In this document: positions 24,502 to 32,544 of the stretch, in pieces | Layout of the letters: every line of letters starts with the position of its first letter | Position numbering within the stretch: position 1 is the stretch's first letter | NCBI GenBank assembly: GCA_043764015.1 | Contig: JAYUKY010000059.1 | Coordinates: forward strand, 70,383 to 134,382 | DNA: 64,000 nt | DNA from: JANYGM01 sp043764015 | GTDB lineage: Bacteria; Bacteroidota; Bacteroidia; Cytophagales; Thermonemataceae | Reading direction: 5' to 3' | Translations under genes and position numbers: made by a program | Notes under the pieces: model-generated | What the model was told of the DNA's origin: nothing | Databases searched by the model: none | Seen by the model: only the letters and a program-made list of their open reading frames with translations

Positions 24502-25728
24502 TTATCTCAACATTTTTACTGTTTTTTGAAGCGCAACAATGAAATTATCAATTTCTTCTGTTGTATTATAAACCGCAAATGAGGCACGAGTCGTACCAGA
24601 AATACCCAATCTTTCCATTAGCGGTTGCGTACAATGTGAGCCAGTGCGCACCGCAATTCCTTGATTATCAAGCAAAGTACCAATGTCAGAAGAGTGAATA
24701 TCATCAAAAACAAAAGAAATAACACTTGCTTTTTCTTTGGCAGTTCCTATGATTTTCAGTCTAGAAACTTCTGTAATGCGTTCTGTGGCATATTCTAAGA
24801 GATAGTTTTCATAATCAGCAATATTTTTCTTGCCTAAATTATTCATATATTCTAGTGCCAAACGGAAAGCTATCACGTCTGCAATATTGGGTGTACCTGC
24901 TTCAAACTTAAAAGGAAGCACATTATAAGTAGTTTTTTCAAAACTTACGCTACTAATCATCTCTCCGCCACCTTGGTATGGAGGCATTTCGTTTAGCAAA
25001 TCTTTTTTGCCAAAAAGTGCGCCTATTCCCGTTGGAGCGAATATTTTATGCCCAGAAAATACATAAAAATCACAATCTAACTCCCGCACATCTATATCCA
25101 AATGTACAACGCCTTGTGCGCCATCTACAAGCACTTTTGCGCCTTTTGCGTGTGCGAGGCTAATTATTTCTTTAATAGGGTTGATTGTTCCCAAAGAGTT
25201 GGAGATATGCACAACAGAAACTAGCTTTGTACGTTCTGAAAGCAGTTTTTTATATTCTTCTAAGATAATTTCGCCACTATCTGTAATAGGGATTATTTTT
25301 AATATTGCACCTTTTTCTTCACACAGCATCTGCCAAGGCACAATGTTAGAATGATGTTCCATTGTAGAGATAATAATTTCATCTCCTTTTTGTATAAACT
25401 TGCGTCCAAACGTGCTGGCAATCAGGTTAATACCTTCTGTTGTACCTTTTGTGAAAATAATTTCTTCTGTACTCGTGGCATTGAGCATTTGGCGGATAGT
25501 TTCTCTTGTAGCCTCGTATTCGCCTGTAGCTTTATTTGCCAAAAAATGCGCCCCACGGTGAATATTAGCATTTGTATGCTGATAATAGCCACTCAAAGCA
25601 TCAATAACGACATTTGGTTTTTGAGAAGTGGCGGCATTATCAAAATATATAAGCGGTTTCCCATAAACTTCTTGTTGAAGAATAGGAAAATCTTGACGGA
25701 TTTGAGAGATATTGAGAATTTGTTTCAT
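24502..25728 (-). CDS. sufS: SufS-family cysteine desulfurase
   Basis: This 408-residue PLP enzyme removes sulfur from cysteine for Fe-S cluster assembly. The N-terminus (IRQDFPILQQEVYGKPLIYFDNAATSQKP) is class-specific. The PLP lysine is K228 (FSGHKIFAP) and the catalytic cysteine C366 (RTGSHCTQPLMERLG). RTGSHC with a short loop marks type II (SufS) rather than type I (NifS/IscS) desulfurases. No sufBCDE genes are adjacent in the window, so the Suf machinery must be elsewhere. Confidence 0.95.
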   Translation of the reverse strand: MKQILNISQIRQDFPILQQEVYGKPLIYFDNAATSQKPNVVIDALSGYYQHTNANIHRGAHFLANKATGEYEATRETIRQMLNATSTEEIIFTKGTTEGINLIASTFGRKFIQKGDEIIISTMEHHSNIVPWQMLCEEKGAILKIIPITDSGEIILEEYKKLLSERTKLVSVVHISNSLGTINPIKEIISLAHAKGAKVLVDGAQGVVHLDIDVRELDCDFYVFSGHKIFAPTGIGALFGKKDLLNEMPPYQGGGEMISSVSFEKTTYNVLPFKFEAGTPNIADVIAFRLALEYMNNLGKKNIADYENYLLEYATERITEVSRLKIIGTAKEKASVISFVFDDIHSSDIGTLLDNQGIAVRTGSHCTQPLMERLGISGTTRASFAVYNTTEEIDNFIVALQKTVKMLR

Positions 25729-26022
25729 AGTTACTCAACAAAAGAAATATGTTTTTTGTTGAATTTTTTGATTGAATTTGATAAATATTTTTTGATAGAT
25801 GCTTTTGCTAGACAAAACTACAAAAAAACTAACAATTTCTATACAAAAAAATCTATTATGTAAGATTTTTTTGTAATTTTATGCTTGGATAACTGTAAGT
25901 TATAAATTGTGGGTTGTGAGTTAAATACAATATATTCATTATCAAATAGTTAATAAAATAATTATTTGGAAAATTTATCAAAAGAAATCAACTAAATACG
26001 TACTTAAAAATACCTTAAAACT
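25729..26022. other. Divergent intergenic region between sufS and pdhC
   Basis: This 294-nt AT-rich region separates divergent genes. Near 25885-25930 it carries GTAAGTTATAAATTGTGGGTTGTGAGTTAAATACAATATATTC-like sequence related to the AAATACA loop of the heptamer elements. No clear promoter pair or ORF was recognised. Confidence 0.4.
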
Positions 26023-27741
26023 ATGGCTGAAATCATCAGAATGCCCAAAATGAGTGATACAATGACGGAGGGAGTCATTGCAGAATGGCACAAAAAAGTC
26101 GGTGATACTATCAAATCAGGTGATGTAGTGGCAGAAGTAGAAACAGACAAAGCAACTATGGAACTTGATGCCTACGAAAGTGGCACACTTCTATATATTG
26201 GTGTAGAAAAAGGCAAAGCCGCTCCCGTTGATGGCATTTTATATATTATTGGTAAACCAGATGAAGATTATCAAAGTCTTTTAAATGGTGAAACTTCTAC
26301 AAAAACAGAGGCAAAAACAGACATAAAACCAACTGAAAAAGTAGTAGAAAAACCTGTAGAAAATGCTTCTGCAAGCGTTTCTACTAATGCTTCTGCTAGT
26401 ATAACGCAAAGTAGCGTGGCTATTGATACATCTTCAATTAAGGCACGTATAGAACGTATGCCAAAAATGAGTGATACAATGACAGAAGGCGTAATTGTGG
26501 CGTGGCTCAAAAAAGTAGGTGATAGCGTGAAAGCAGGGGATATTTTAGCGGAAATAGAAACGGATAAAGCCGTTATGGAGCTAGAAGCCTACGAAAGTGG
26601 TACACTTTTATATTTGGGTATTGAGGCAGGTGGAAGTGTGCCTGTTGATGCAGTTTTGTATGTCATTGGTGATAAAAATGCAGATTATAAAGCATTATTA
26701 AATGCGCAAAGTGTTGGAAATAATGTAGTTACACCTATTCAATCAAATGAAAATCCGTTGATTTTTTCTCTTTCATCAGAAAATTCAAGCGAACATTCAT
26801 CTGATGAACGCTTAAAAATCTCTCCTTTGGCACGCAAAATGGCAAAAGATTTGGGTTACAATATCAACCAAATTAAAGGAAGTGGCGACAATGGACGTAT
26901 TGTAAAGGCTGATGTTGAGCAGTTTAGCCCACTTGAAGAACCTGAAAGAGTAGAAGCAAAAGCACAAATAAAACCTATTGGAACAGAACTCAAAATAGCA
27001 GAAAATGCTAAAGCAAGTGTTTCACAAACAAGTATTTCACAAGGAAATAATTTTATTGGAGAAAGTTTTGAAGAAGTTGCGGTGTCGCAAATGCGCAAAA
27101 CTATTGCCCGCAGACTAGGTGAAAGCCTATTTACTGCACCACATTTCTATCTCACAATGGAAATAAATATGGATAATGCAATGGTTGCACGTACACGCCT
27201 AAACGAAATCTCACCTGTCAAACTTTCTTTTAATGATTTGGTCATAAAAGCGGTCGCAATGGCTTTGAAACTGCACCCAAAAATAAATTCTTCTTGGTTA
27301 GGCGACAAAATCCGCTACAATAATCACGTACATATTGGCGTAGCTATTGCTGTAGAAGACGGCTTACTTGTGCCTGTGGTGCGTTTTGCTGATATGAAAG
27401 GGCTTGCGGCTATCTCGGCAGAAGTGAAAGAAATGGGTGCAAAAGCTAAAAATAAACTACTTCAACCAAAAGATTGGGAAGGAAACACTTTTACTATTTC
27501 TAATCTTGGAATGTTTGGTATTGACGAGTTTACGGCTATTATTAACTCGCCTGATGCGTGTATTTTGGCAGTTGGTGGCATCAAAGAAACGGCTATTGTC
27601 AAAAATGGCGCACTTGCAGTAGGAAATATTATGAAAGTAACGCTTTCTTGCGACCATAGAGTCGTTGATGGTGCAACTGGTTCTGCATTTTTGCAGGCTC
27701 TAAAAGCCAATTTGGAAGAGCCAATGCGTATGTTGGTGTAA
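26023..27741 (+). CDS. pdhC: Dihydrolipoamide acetyltransferase (E2) of the pyruvate dehydrogenase complex
   Basis: This 572-residue E2 has two lipoyl domains, with lipoylated lysines K43 (VETDKATMEL) and K182 (IETDKAVMEL). They are separated by an Ala/Ser/Thr/Lys linker. The peripheral-subunit-binding domain lies at about 267-305 (ISPLARKMAKDLGYNINQIKGSGDNGRIVKADVE). The acetyltransferase core contains H545 and D549 in DHRVVDG. Two lipoyl domains with this linker match Bacteroidota PDH E2. No E1 or E3 gene is adjacent in the window. The DUF4337-like gene follows 100 nt later. Confidence 0.94.
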   Translation: MAEIIRMPKMSDTMTEGVIAEWHKKVGDTIKSGDVVAEVETDKATMELDAYESGTLLYIGVEKGKAAPVDGILYIIGKPDEDYQSLLNGETSTKTEAKTDIKPTEKVVEKPVENASASVSTNASASITQSSVAIDTSSIKARIERMPKMSDTMTEGVIVAWLKKVGDSVKAGDILAEIETDKAVMELEAYESGTLLYLGIEAGGSVPVDAVLYVIGDKNADYKALLNAQSVGNNVVTPIQSNENPLIFSLSSENSSEHSSDERLKISPLARKMAKDLGYNINQIKGSGDNGRIVKADVEQFSPLEEPERVEAKAQIKPIGTELKIAENAKASVSQTSISQGNNFIGESFEEVAVSQMRKTIARRLGESLFTAPHFYLTMEINMDNAMVARTRLNEISPVKLSFNDLVIKAVAMALKLHPKINSSWLGDKIRYNNHVHIGVAIAVEDGLLVPVVRFADMKGLAAISAEVKEMGAKAKNKLLQPKDWEGNTFTISNLGMFGIDEFTAIINSPDACILAVGGIKETAIVKNGALAVGNIMKVTLSCDHRVVDGATGSAFLQALKANLEEPMRMLV

Positions 27742-27841
27742 AGCTTCCAAAAATAACTTTCCGAAAGTTGGAAACTTTTAGGAAGTTTACCCACTCCAAA
27801 AAAATCCTAATCTAATCAATTTTAATTAAATTTTTACTTTT

Positions 27842-28375
27842 ATGTCTGAAAACGAAAAACCAGAAAAAAGTGGCTTTATGAGTCTTATCAACGAGCATAG
27901 CACTACGGTTATTGCTATTTGCTTGAGTATAGCTACTATTATGGGTAGTGATGCGGAAACGGTGGAAAAACAAGCGCAAAACGACTCCGAAATAGCACAA
28001 CGAAACTTCAAAGAGATTGAAGATGATGACCAAGATTGTATGGAGAAACTGGAAGAGCTTGATATTGAGGCGGAAACGTCTGATAATGCTGATGATTCTC
28101 TTGATGCCGTCAAAACAATTAAGTTTTATGAACACCGTAGAGATAGTCTTCATAAGCAAGTTGCGGTAGAAGAAGCCAGTTATAAGAAAACTGAAGAGGT
28201 TTTTAAACGCCTAGAAAAGAAAAAAAATACCAATGATTTTGCTGAAATGATTTTGCAAATAAGTATTCTTTTTTCTGCGGTAGGCGTAAGTTCTAAAAAG
28301 AAATTTTTGCCAATGCTTGCTGCTGTGGGTACAGTTGCAGGTATTGTAGTGCTTCTTATAAGTATTTTTATGTAA
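27842..28375 (+). CDS. DUF4337-like small membrane protein
   Basis: This 177-residue protein has a short N-terminal hydrophobic segment (about 22-38, TTVIAICLSIATIMG), a long acidic and charged coiled-coil middle, and two C-terminal hydrophobic segments (about 137-175, MILQISILFSAVGVSS and LAAVGTVAGIVVLLISIFM). This layout and the N-terminal HSTTVIAICLS pattern resemble DUF4337. It may cap a membrane complex; its role is unknown. It lies between pdhC and GT2 on the same strand, with 67 nt to the latter. Confidence 0.7.
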   Translation: MSENEKPEKSGFMSLINEHSTTVIAICLSIATIMGSDAETVEKQAQNDSEIAQRNFKEIEDDDQDCMEKLEELDIEAETSDNADDSLDAVKTIKFYEHRRDSLHKQVAVEEASYKKTEEVFKRLEKKKNTNDFAEMILQISILFSAVGVSSKKKFLPMLAAVGTVAGIVVLLISIFM

Positions 28376-28442
28376 AGTATTCAGATTTTTAAAGTAACTT
28401 CAATGTTTTTGGGGTTACTTTAGAAAATTATATTTAAAAAAA

Positions 28443-29183
28443 ATGTATCAAAACAAAAAAGTTATTGTCGTTCTTCCTGCCTATAATGCTGCCAAAACGC
28501 TGCAAAAAACATATTCAGAAATCCCTTTTGATATAGTTGATGAGGTCGTTTTGGTTGATGATGCCAGCCCAGATAATACCATAGAAGTTGCTGAAAAACT
28601 AGGTATTAAGCACGTTTTGCGCCACGAAAAAAATAAAGGCTATGGCGGAAATCAAAAAACTTGTTACAAAAAAGCCCTTGAATTAGGGGCAGACATTGTT
28701 ATTATGTTGCACCCAGATTATCAATATACACCAAAACTGATTGTAGCAATGGTGAGTATTATTGGAAATGATGTTTATCCTGTGGTGCTTGGCTCACGTA
28801 TATTGGGTGTAGGCGCACGCAAAGGAGGTATGCCACTTTATAAATATGTTGCTAACCGTATTTTGACTTTTTCACAGAACGTATTGATGGGTCAGAAACT
28901 CTCTGAATATCATACAGGTTATAGGGCTTTTTCTAAGGAAGTTTTGGAAAGTATTGCTTTTGAAAAAAATTCTGATGACTTTGTTTTTGATAATCAAATG
29001 CTAGCTCAAATTTTTTATCAAGGTTATGAAATTGGTGAGGTAACTTGTCCTACCAAATATTTTGATGATGCCTCGTCTATTAATTTTTCAAGAAGTGTAA
29101 AATATGGTTTTGGCGTTTTGAATGTATCTTTTTTGTATTTTCTGACGAAATTAGGCGTGTATAATTGGAAAATATTGAAATAG
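28443..29183 (+). CDS. Family 2 glycosyltransferase (dolichyl-phosphate-mannose synthase type)
   Basis: This 246-residue protein has the GT-A fold: VIVVLPAYNAAKTLQKT at the start, the DDASPDNT nucleotide-binding motif, and the metal-binding HPDYQYTPKLI (DXD-like). The GYRAFSKEVLE region is the acceptor loop of GT2 enzymes that use polyprenyl phosphate. It lacks the C-terminal membrane helices of ArnC-like proteins. The donor and acceptor are unknown; a role in lipid-linked sugar transfer is inferred. A GCCACGAAT-type hairpin follows. Confidence 0.88.
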   Translation: MYQNKKVIVVLPAYNAAKTLQKTYSEIPFDIVDEVVLVDDASPDNTIEVAEKLGIKHVLRHEKNKGYGGNQKTCYKKALELGADIVIMLHPDYQYTPKLIVAMVSIIGNDVYPVVLGSRILGVGARKGGMPLYKYVANRILTFSQNVLMGQKLSEYHTGYRAFSKEVLESIAFEKNSDDFVFDNQMLAQIFYQGYEIGEVTCPTKYFDDASSINFSRSVKYGFGVLNVSFLYFLTKLGVYNWKILK

Positions 29184-29194
29184 TCTTATTTTAG

Positions 29195-29240
29195 TTGCCA
29201 CGAATACACAAATAAATACATTTATTCGTGTATTCGTGGC
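29195..29240. repeat. GCCACGAAT-type palindromic hairpin
   Basis: GCCACGAATACACAAATAAAT and ATTTATTCGTGTATTCGTGGC form a stem between the convergent GT2 and YgjP-like genes. It is nearly identical to the hairpin at 8827. Confidence 0.85.
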
Positions 29241-29259
29241 TAATAAATCAGACTATTCT

Positions 29260-29973
29260 TCATAAGCCGTTGAGTTCTTTTTTGTAAGTTTTCCAGTTGG
29301 GCATAAATTTATTCATAAAACCTACAAAACGGGCATTGTGTAGCCTTTCCAAAAGATGCACCAACTCGTGAGCAATGATATATTCCAAGCAATTAAGTGA
29401 TTTTTTGGCGAGTTCAAGGCTCAACCAAATGCGTTTAGCTTGTATGTTGCACGTTCCCCAACGAGTTTTCATTTGTTTTATTCTACATTCGTTAGATTTT
29501 ACGCCAATTATTGCCTCCCACTTTTCTACAAGTGGGTTTATGATTTTTTTTAGCTCAATTCTATACCATTGGTCAAAAATATTATGGCGTTGGTCTGCGG
29601 TTGTATTTGGTACAACATACAAAGTAATATAATTTTTTGTATTATTGTCTATATTTTCAGTTGTGAGGATTATTTTTGGGTTTGTGTTGTGTTCTATCAC
29701 TCTCAAAATATAGCCAACTCCTTGAAAATAATGAATTTCACCATTTATAAATATGTTTTTTGATTGTATTATTTGTGTTGAAAAACGCTGTTGATGTTTT
29801 TTTATCCAGTCAATTTTTGAAGTTATAAAAGCCTTAATATGCTCCTGACTTGTACGAATAGGTGCGGATACACGCACTTTTCCAGTAGCGGAACTGATAA
29901 CCAAACGCATATTTTTGACTTTTTTCTTTTCTATATCAATGGTGATGCCATCAATTTCTAATTGTGTTATCAT
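29260..29973 (-). CDS. YgjP-like (DUF45/M48-type) zinc metallopeptidase
   Basis: This 237-residue protein has the DUF45 layout: an N-terminal beta-rich part, then RWGTCN, then the zinc site H202-E203-x-x-H206 (AHELVHLLERLHNARF), with the nearby downstream helix. Family members such as YgjP are metal-dependent peptidases of unclear substrate, often linked to SprT- or M48-type folds. It is divergent from aroC, and the region between them (29974-30078) shows no recognised promoter. Confidence 0.88.
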   Translation of the reverse strand: MITQLEIDGITIDIEKKKVKNMRLVISSATGKVRVSAPIRTSQEHIKAFITSKIDWIKKHQQRFSTQIIQSKNIFINGEIHYFQGVGYILRVIEHNTNPKIILTTENIDNNTKNYITLYVVPNTTADQRHNIFDQWYRIELKKIINPLVEKWEAIIGVKSNECRIKQMKTRWGTCNIQAKRIWLSLELAKKSLNCLEYIIAHELVHLLERLHNARFVGFMNKFMPNWKTYKKELNGL

Positions 29974-30078
29974 TTTTACTATTTTAAATTATTATCTAAT
30001 CAACTAAAAACTCTCACAAATTTACTAAAAAACTTGAATACATATTGCTTTTTTGTATTTTCTTAATTACTCAAATAA

Positions 30079-31140
30079 ATGAACTCTTACGGACAAAAAC
30101 TCAAAATAACTACTTTCGGAGAATCTCACGGAATAGCGGTTGGCGTTGTGATAGATGGCTTTCCTGCTAATTTTTTGGTAGATTTAGCACAAATTCAAAT
30201 AGAATTGGACAAACGCAAACCAGGACAATCAGCCATTACCACACAACGCAAAGAAGAAGACAAAATAGAAATTATTTCAGGGATTTTTGAAGGAAAAACT
30301 ACAGGAATGCCTATTTGCCTAGTCGTACACAATGAAGATGCAAAAAGCAAAGATTATTCACATATTGCGGACAAATTTCGCCCTTCACACGCAGATTACA
30401 CGTATGAGGCAAAATATGGTTACAGAGATTTTCGTGGTGGTGGGCGCAGTTCTGCCCGTGAAACACTCGCTCGTGTAGCTGCTGGCGCACTTGCAAAGCA
30501 ATTTTTAGCCCAAATGGGACTAAAAATAACCGCTTATGTATCACAAGTAGGAGAAATAATTTCTACAAAAAAATACCAAGAATTAGATTTTTTAGAAATA
30601 GAAAATAACCCTGTACGTTGCGCTGATGCGGTTTTAGCAATAGAAATGGAAAATTATATCAAAGAAATTAAAAAACAAGGTGATACTGTGGGCGGCGTGG
30701 TGAGTTGTGTAATCCAAAATATGCCTGTGGGACTTGGTGAGCCTGTTTTTGACAAACTTCACGCAGAACTTGCTAAGGCTATGATGTCAATAAATGCTGC
30801 CAAAGGCTTTGAATATGGGAGTGGTTTTGCAGGCGCAAGTATGCGTGGCTCACAACATAATGACGTGTTTTTTTCAGATGAAAATGGTAAGATTCGTACA
30901 AAAACCAACTTTTCTGGAGGCATTCAGGGCGGAATTTCTAATGGGGAAGATATTTATTTTAGAGTGGCTTTTAAGCCTGTTGCAACCCTTTTGCAACCTC
31001 AAGAAAGCATCAATAATGCAGGTGAAAGCGTAATTGTAGAGGGAAAAGGTCGCCACGACCCTTGTGTTGTGCCTCGTGCCATTCCTATTGTAGAAGCTAT
31101 GGCGGCACTCGTTTTGATGGATTTTTATTTGAGAAAATGA
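30079..31140 (+). CDS. aroC: Chorismate synthase
   Basis: This 353-residue enzyme converts EPSP to chorismate, the last common step of aromatic amino-acid synthesis. Diagnostic motifs are FGESHGIAVGVVIDGFPAN at the start, RPSHADYTYEAKYGYRDFRGGGRSSARET (flavin-binding and active-site region), and GGIQGGISNGEDIYFRVAFKP. It ends HDPCVVPRAIPIVEAMAALVL. All are canonical and the length is complete. It is followed by an imperfect hairpin (31143-31175) and a 36-aa microprotein gene. Confidence 0.97.
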   Translation: MNSYGQKLKITTFGESHGIAVGVVIDGFPANFLVDLAQIQIELDKRKPGQSAITTQRKEEDKIEIISGIFEGKTTGMPICLVVHNEDAKSKDYSHIADKFRPSHADYTYEAKYGYRDFRGGGRSSARETLARVAAGALAKQFLAQMGLKITAYVSQVGEIISTKKYQELDFLEIENNPVRCADAVLAIEMENYIKEIKKQGDTVGGVVSCVIQNMPVGLGEPVFDKLHAELAKAMMSINAAKGFEYGSGFAGASMRGSQHNDVFFSDENGKIRTKTNFSGGIQGGISNGEDIYFRVAFKPVATLLQPQESINNAGESVIVEGKGRHDPCVVPRAIPIVEAMAALVLMDFYLRK

Positions 31141-31287
31141 AAAACTCTCCAAAAGTTTAAAGCTTTTAGAGAGTTAAATACAGAAAAAAACTATTTTCTT
31201 TTACATTTTATAGAAAAAAAACTATCTTTACGTTTTAGATAAAAATTAGTTCAAAAAATCATTTTTCAAAATATAAAATATAAAAAT

Positions 31288-31398
31288 ATGTCCGCTTCTG
31301 CCCTCGTAATGATGCTCACAACTGAAATAGCTATCACACTTGTAACGCTTTATTTTTTCTATAAAGTGCTTACAATGCCTGCCAAAATAGAAGAATAA
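31288..31398 (+). CDS. 36-aa single-span membrane microprotein (MetS/symporter-accessory-like)
   Basis: The ORF reads MSASALVMMLTTEIAITLVT followed by LYFFYKVLTMPAKIEE: one hydrophobic helix of about 24 residues with a short basic/acidic tail. The start MS-x-SALVMM-L resembles the small accessory subunits (MetS-type) that accompany sodium-solute symporters, but no transporter gene lies nearby. The ORF is preceded by an AT-rich leader and ended by a good terminator, so it appears to be an independent unit. The function is uncertain. Confidence 0.6.
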   Translation: MSASALVMMLTTEIAITLVTLYFFYKVLTMPAKIEE

Positions 31399-31417
31399 CC
31401 CAGCACAACAATTTTAA

Positions 31418-31450
31418 TGCAAAAACCTACATTAAAGTAGGTTTTTTGCA
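31418..31450 (+). terminator. Intrinsic terminator after the 36-aa gene
   Basis: TGCAAAAACCTAC and GTAGGTTTTTTGCA pair around an ATTAAA loop; the T-run lies within the stem arm. Confidence 0.85.
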
Positions 31451-31496
31451 TATAAATAAACTTTCGTACCTCGTACTTCAAACTTCATACCTCAAA

Positions 31497-32447
31497 ATGG
31501 CAAAATCAGAAGGAATAGATATACAATTACTCAAAAAACGTGTTTTTTGGGGCGTTGGTACTGTTTTGGGCTTTATTTTGTGTCTGTTTGTATTTCTTTC
31601 TAATAGTGTTGTAAAATCTTTTTTAGATGCAACATTGGGCGCATACATTATTTCAGACACTATTTATGAGATAAAAGTAGCTTACTTCTCTCGTGGGCGT
31701 GCTACTGCAAATACAGATATACCTGATAATGATGAAGATACCAACAATAATCCTGATAATAACAAAAATTTTGCCTTGCCTGCTATCAAATCAGACGACC
31801 AAATTATTAAACACACTGCCTATACTCTTGCTTATGAAGAAGAACACGAGCAGGCAAAATGGGTAGCGTACAAACTAGAACAAAGAAATTTAGAAAAAGG
31901 TAAAAATAGTCGTGATGGTGAGCAGTTTAAACCTGACCCTGCTGTTAGTTCTGGGTCTGCTTTGCCAAGTGATTATTCTAAGTCTGGATATGATAGAGGG
32001 CATTTAGCACCTGCGGGAGATTTTAATTATGATAAAAATTTGCTTACAGAAACTTTTTTTATGAGTAATATGAGTCCGCAAAAACCAGAACTAAACAGAG
32101 GAAAATGGAATGAATTGGAGCAACAGGTACGTTATTGGTTGCGTTTTGATAAGGAGTTGTATATTGTTTCTGGTCCAATTTTTGCTGAAAAAATGAAGAA
32201 AATAGGCAAAAAAAACAAAATTTCTGTGCCAGTTGCTTATTTCAAAGTAATTTTAGACATCAGAAATAAAAAAGCCATTGCTTTTATTATGCCAAATGAA
32301 ATTTTTAATGATAATATACAAAATTATATTGTTTCTATTGATAAAATTGAAGCCAAAACTGGTATAGATTTCTTTCCGCAACTCTCAAAAGACAAAATTT
32401 TAGAGAAAAAACTGGAAAGTAGCGAAACCCCAGAAGGCTGGTTTTAA
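31497..32447 (+). CDS. DNA/RNA non-specific endonuclease (NucA family), membrane-anchored
   Basis: This 316-residue nuclease has an N-terminal anchor (about 18-36, FWGVGTVLGFILCLFVFLS) and an Asn/Asp-rich linker. The beta-beta-alpha metal domain has the signature YDRGHLAPAGDFNYD, with catalytic H169, and the Mg-binding Asn in SPQKPELNRGKWNELE. It would act outside the cytoplasm, perhaps for nutrient or DNA degradation; that is inference. The ATG at 31497 is chosen over 31446 since the upstream 17 residues (LSYLVLQTSYLK) come from the TTCGTACCTCGTACTTC repeat. Confidence 0.9.
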   Translation: MAKSEGIDIQLLKKRVFWGVGTVLGFILCLFVFLSNSVVKSFLDATLGAYIISDTIYEIKVAYFSRGRATANTDIPDNDEDTNNNPDNNKNFALPAIKSDDQIIKHTAYTLAYEEEHEQAKWVAYKLEQRNLEKGKNSRDGEQFKPDPAVSSGSALPSDYSKSGYDRGHLAPAGDFNYDKNLLTETFFMSNMSPQKPELNRGKWNELEQQVRYWLRFDKELYIVSGPIFAEKMKKIGKKNKISVPVAYFKVILDIRNKKAIAFIMPNEIFNDNIQNYIVSIDKIEAKTGIDFFPQLSKDKILEKKLESSETPEGWF

Positions 32448-32450
32448 TTT

Positions 32451-32538
32451 AGTGTTGAGTGTGTAGTGTTGAGTGTGTAGTGAAATACATTTGACGAAAA
32501 ATCCACTCAATACTACTCATTCAACACTCAACACTCAA
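32451..32538. repeat. Palindromic heptamer-stem element with AAATACAT core
   Basis: The left arm is GTTGAGTGTGTAGT-like units and the right arm the complementary CACTCAACACTCAACACT run. The loop near 32482-32503 is AAATACATTTGACGAAAAAT, the same core type as 6169 and 44577. It separates the nuclease gene from the VWA-like gene and touches the latter's start. Confidence 0.8.
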
Positions 32539-32544
32539 AACATA

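Noticed and set aside
27812..28159. 115-aa minus-strand ORF opposite the DUF4337-like gene
   Set aside because: Low-complexity hydrophobic shadow; the sense frame has start, spacing and family-like pattern.
31143..31175. Hairpin after aroC as an intrinsic terminator
   Set aside because: Stem has a mismatch and no T-run follows; left as an imperfect hairpin only.
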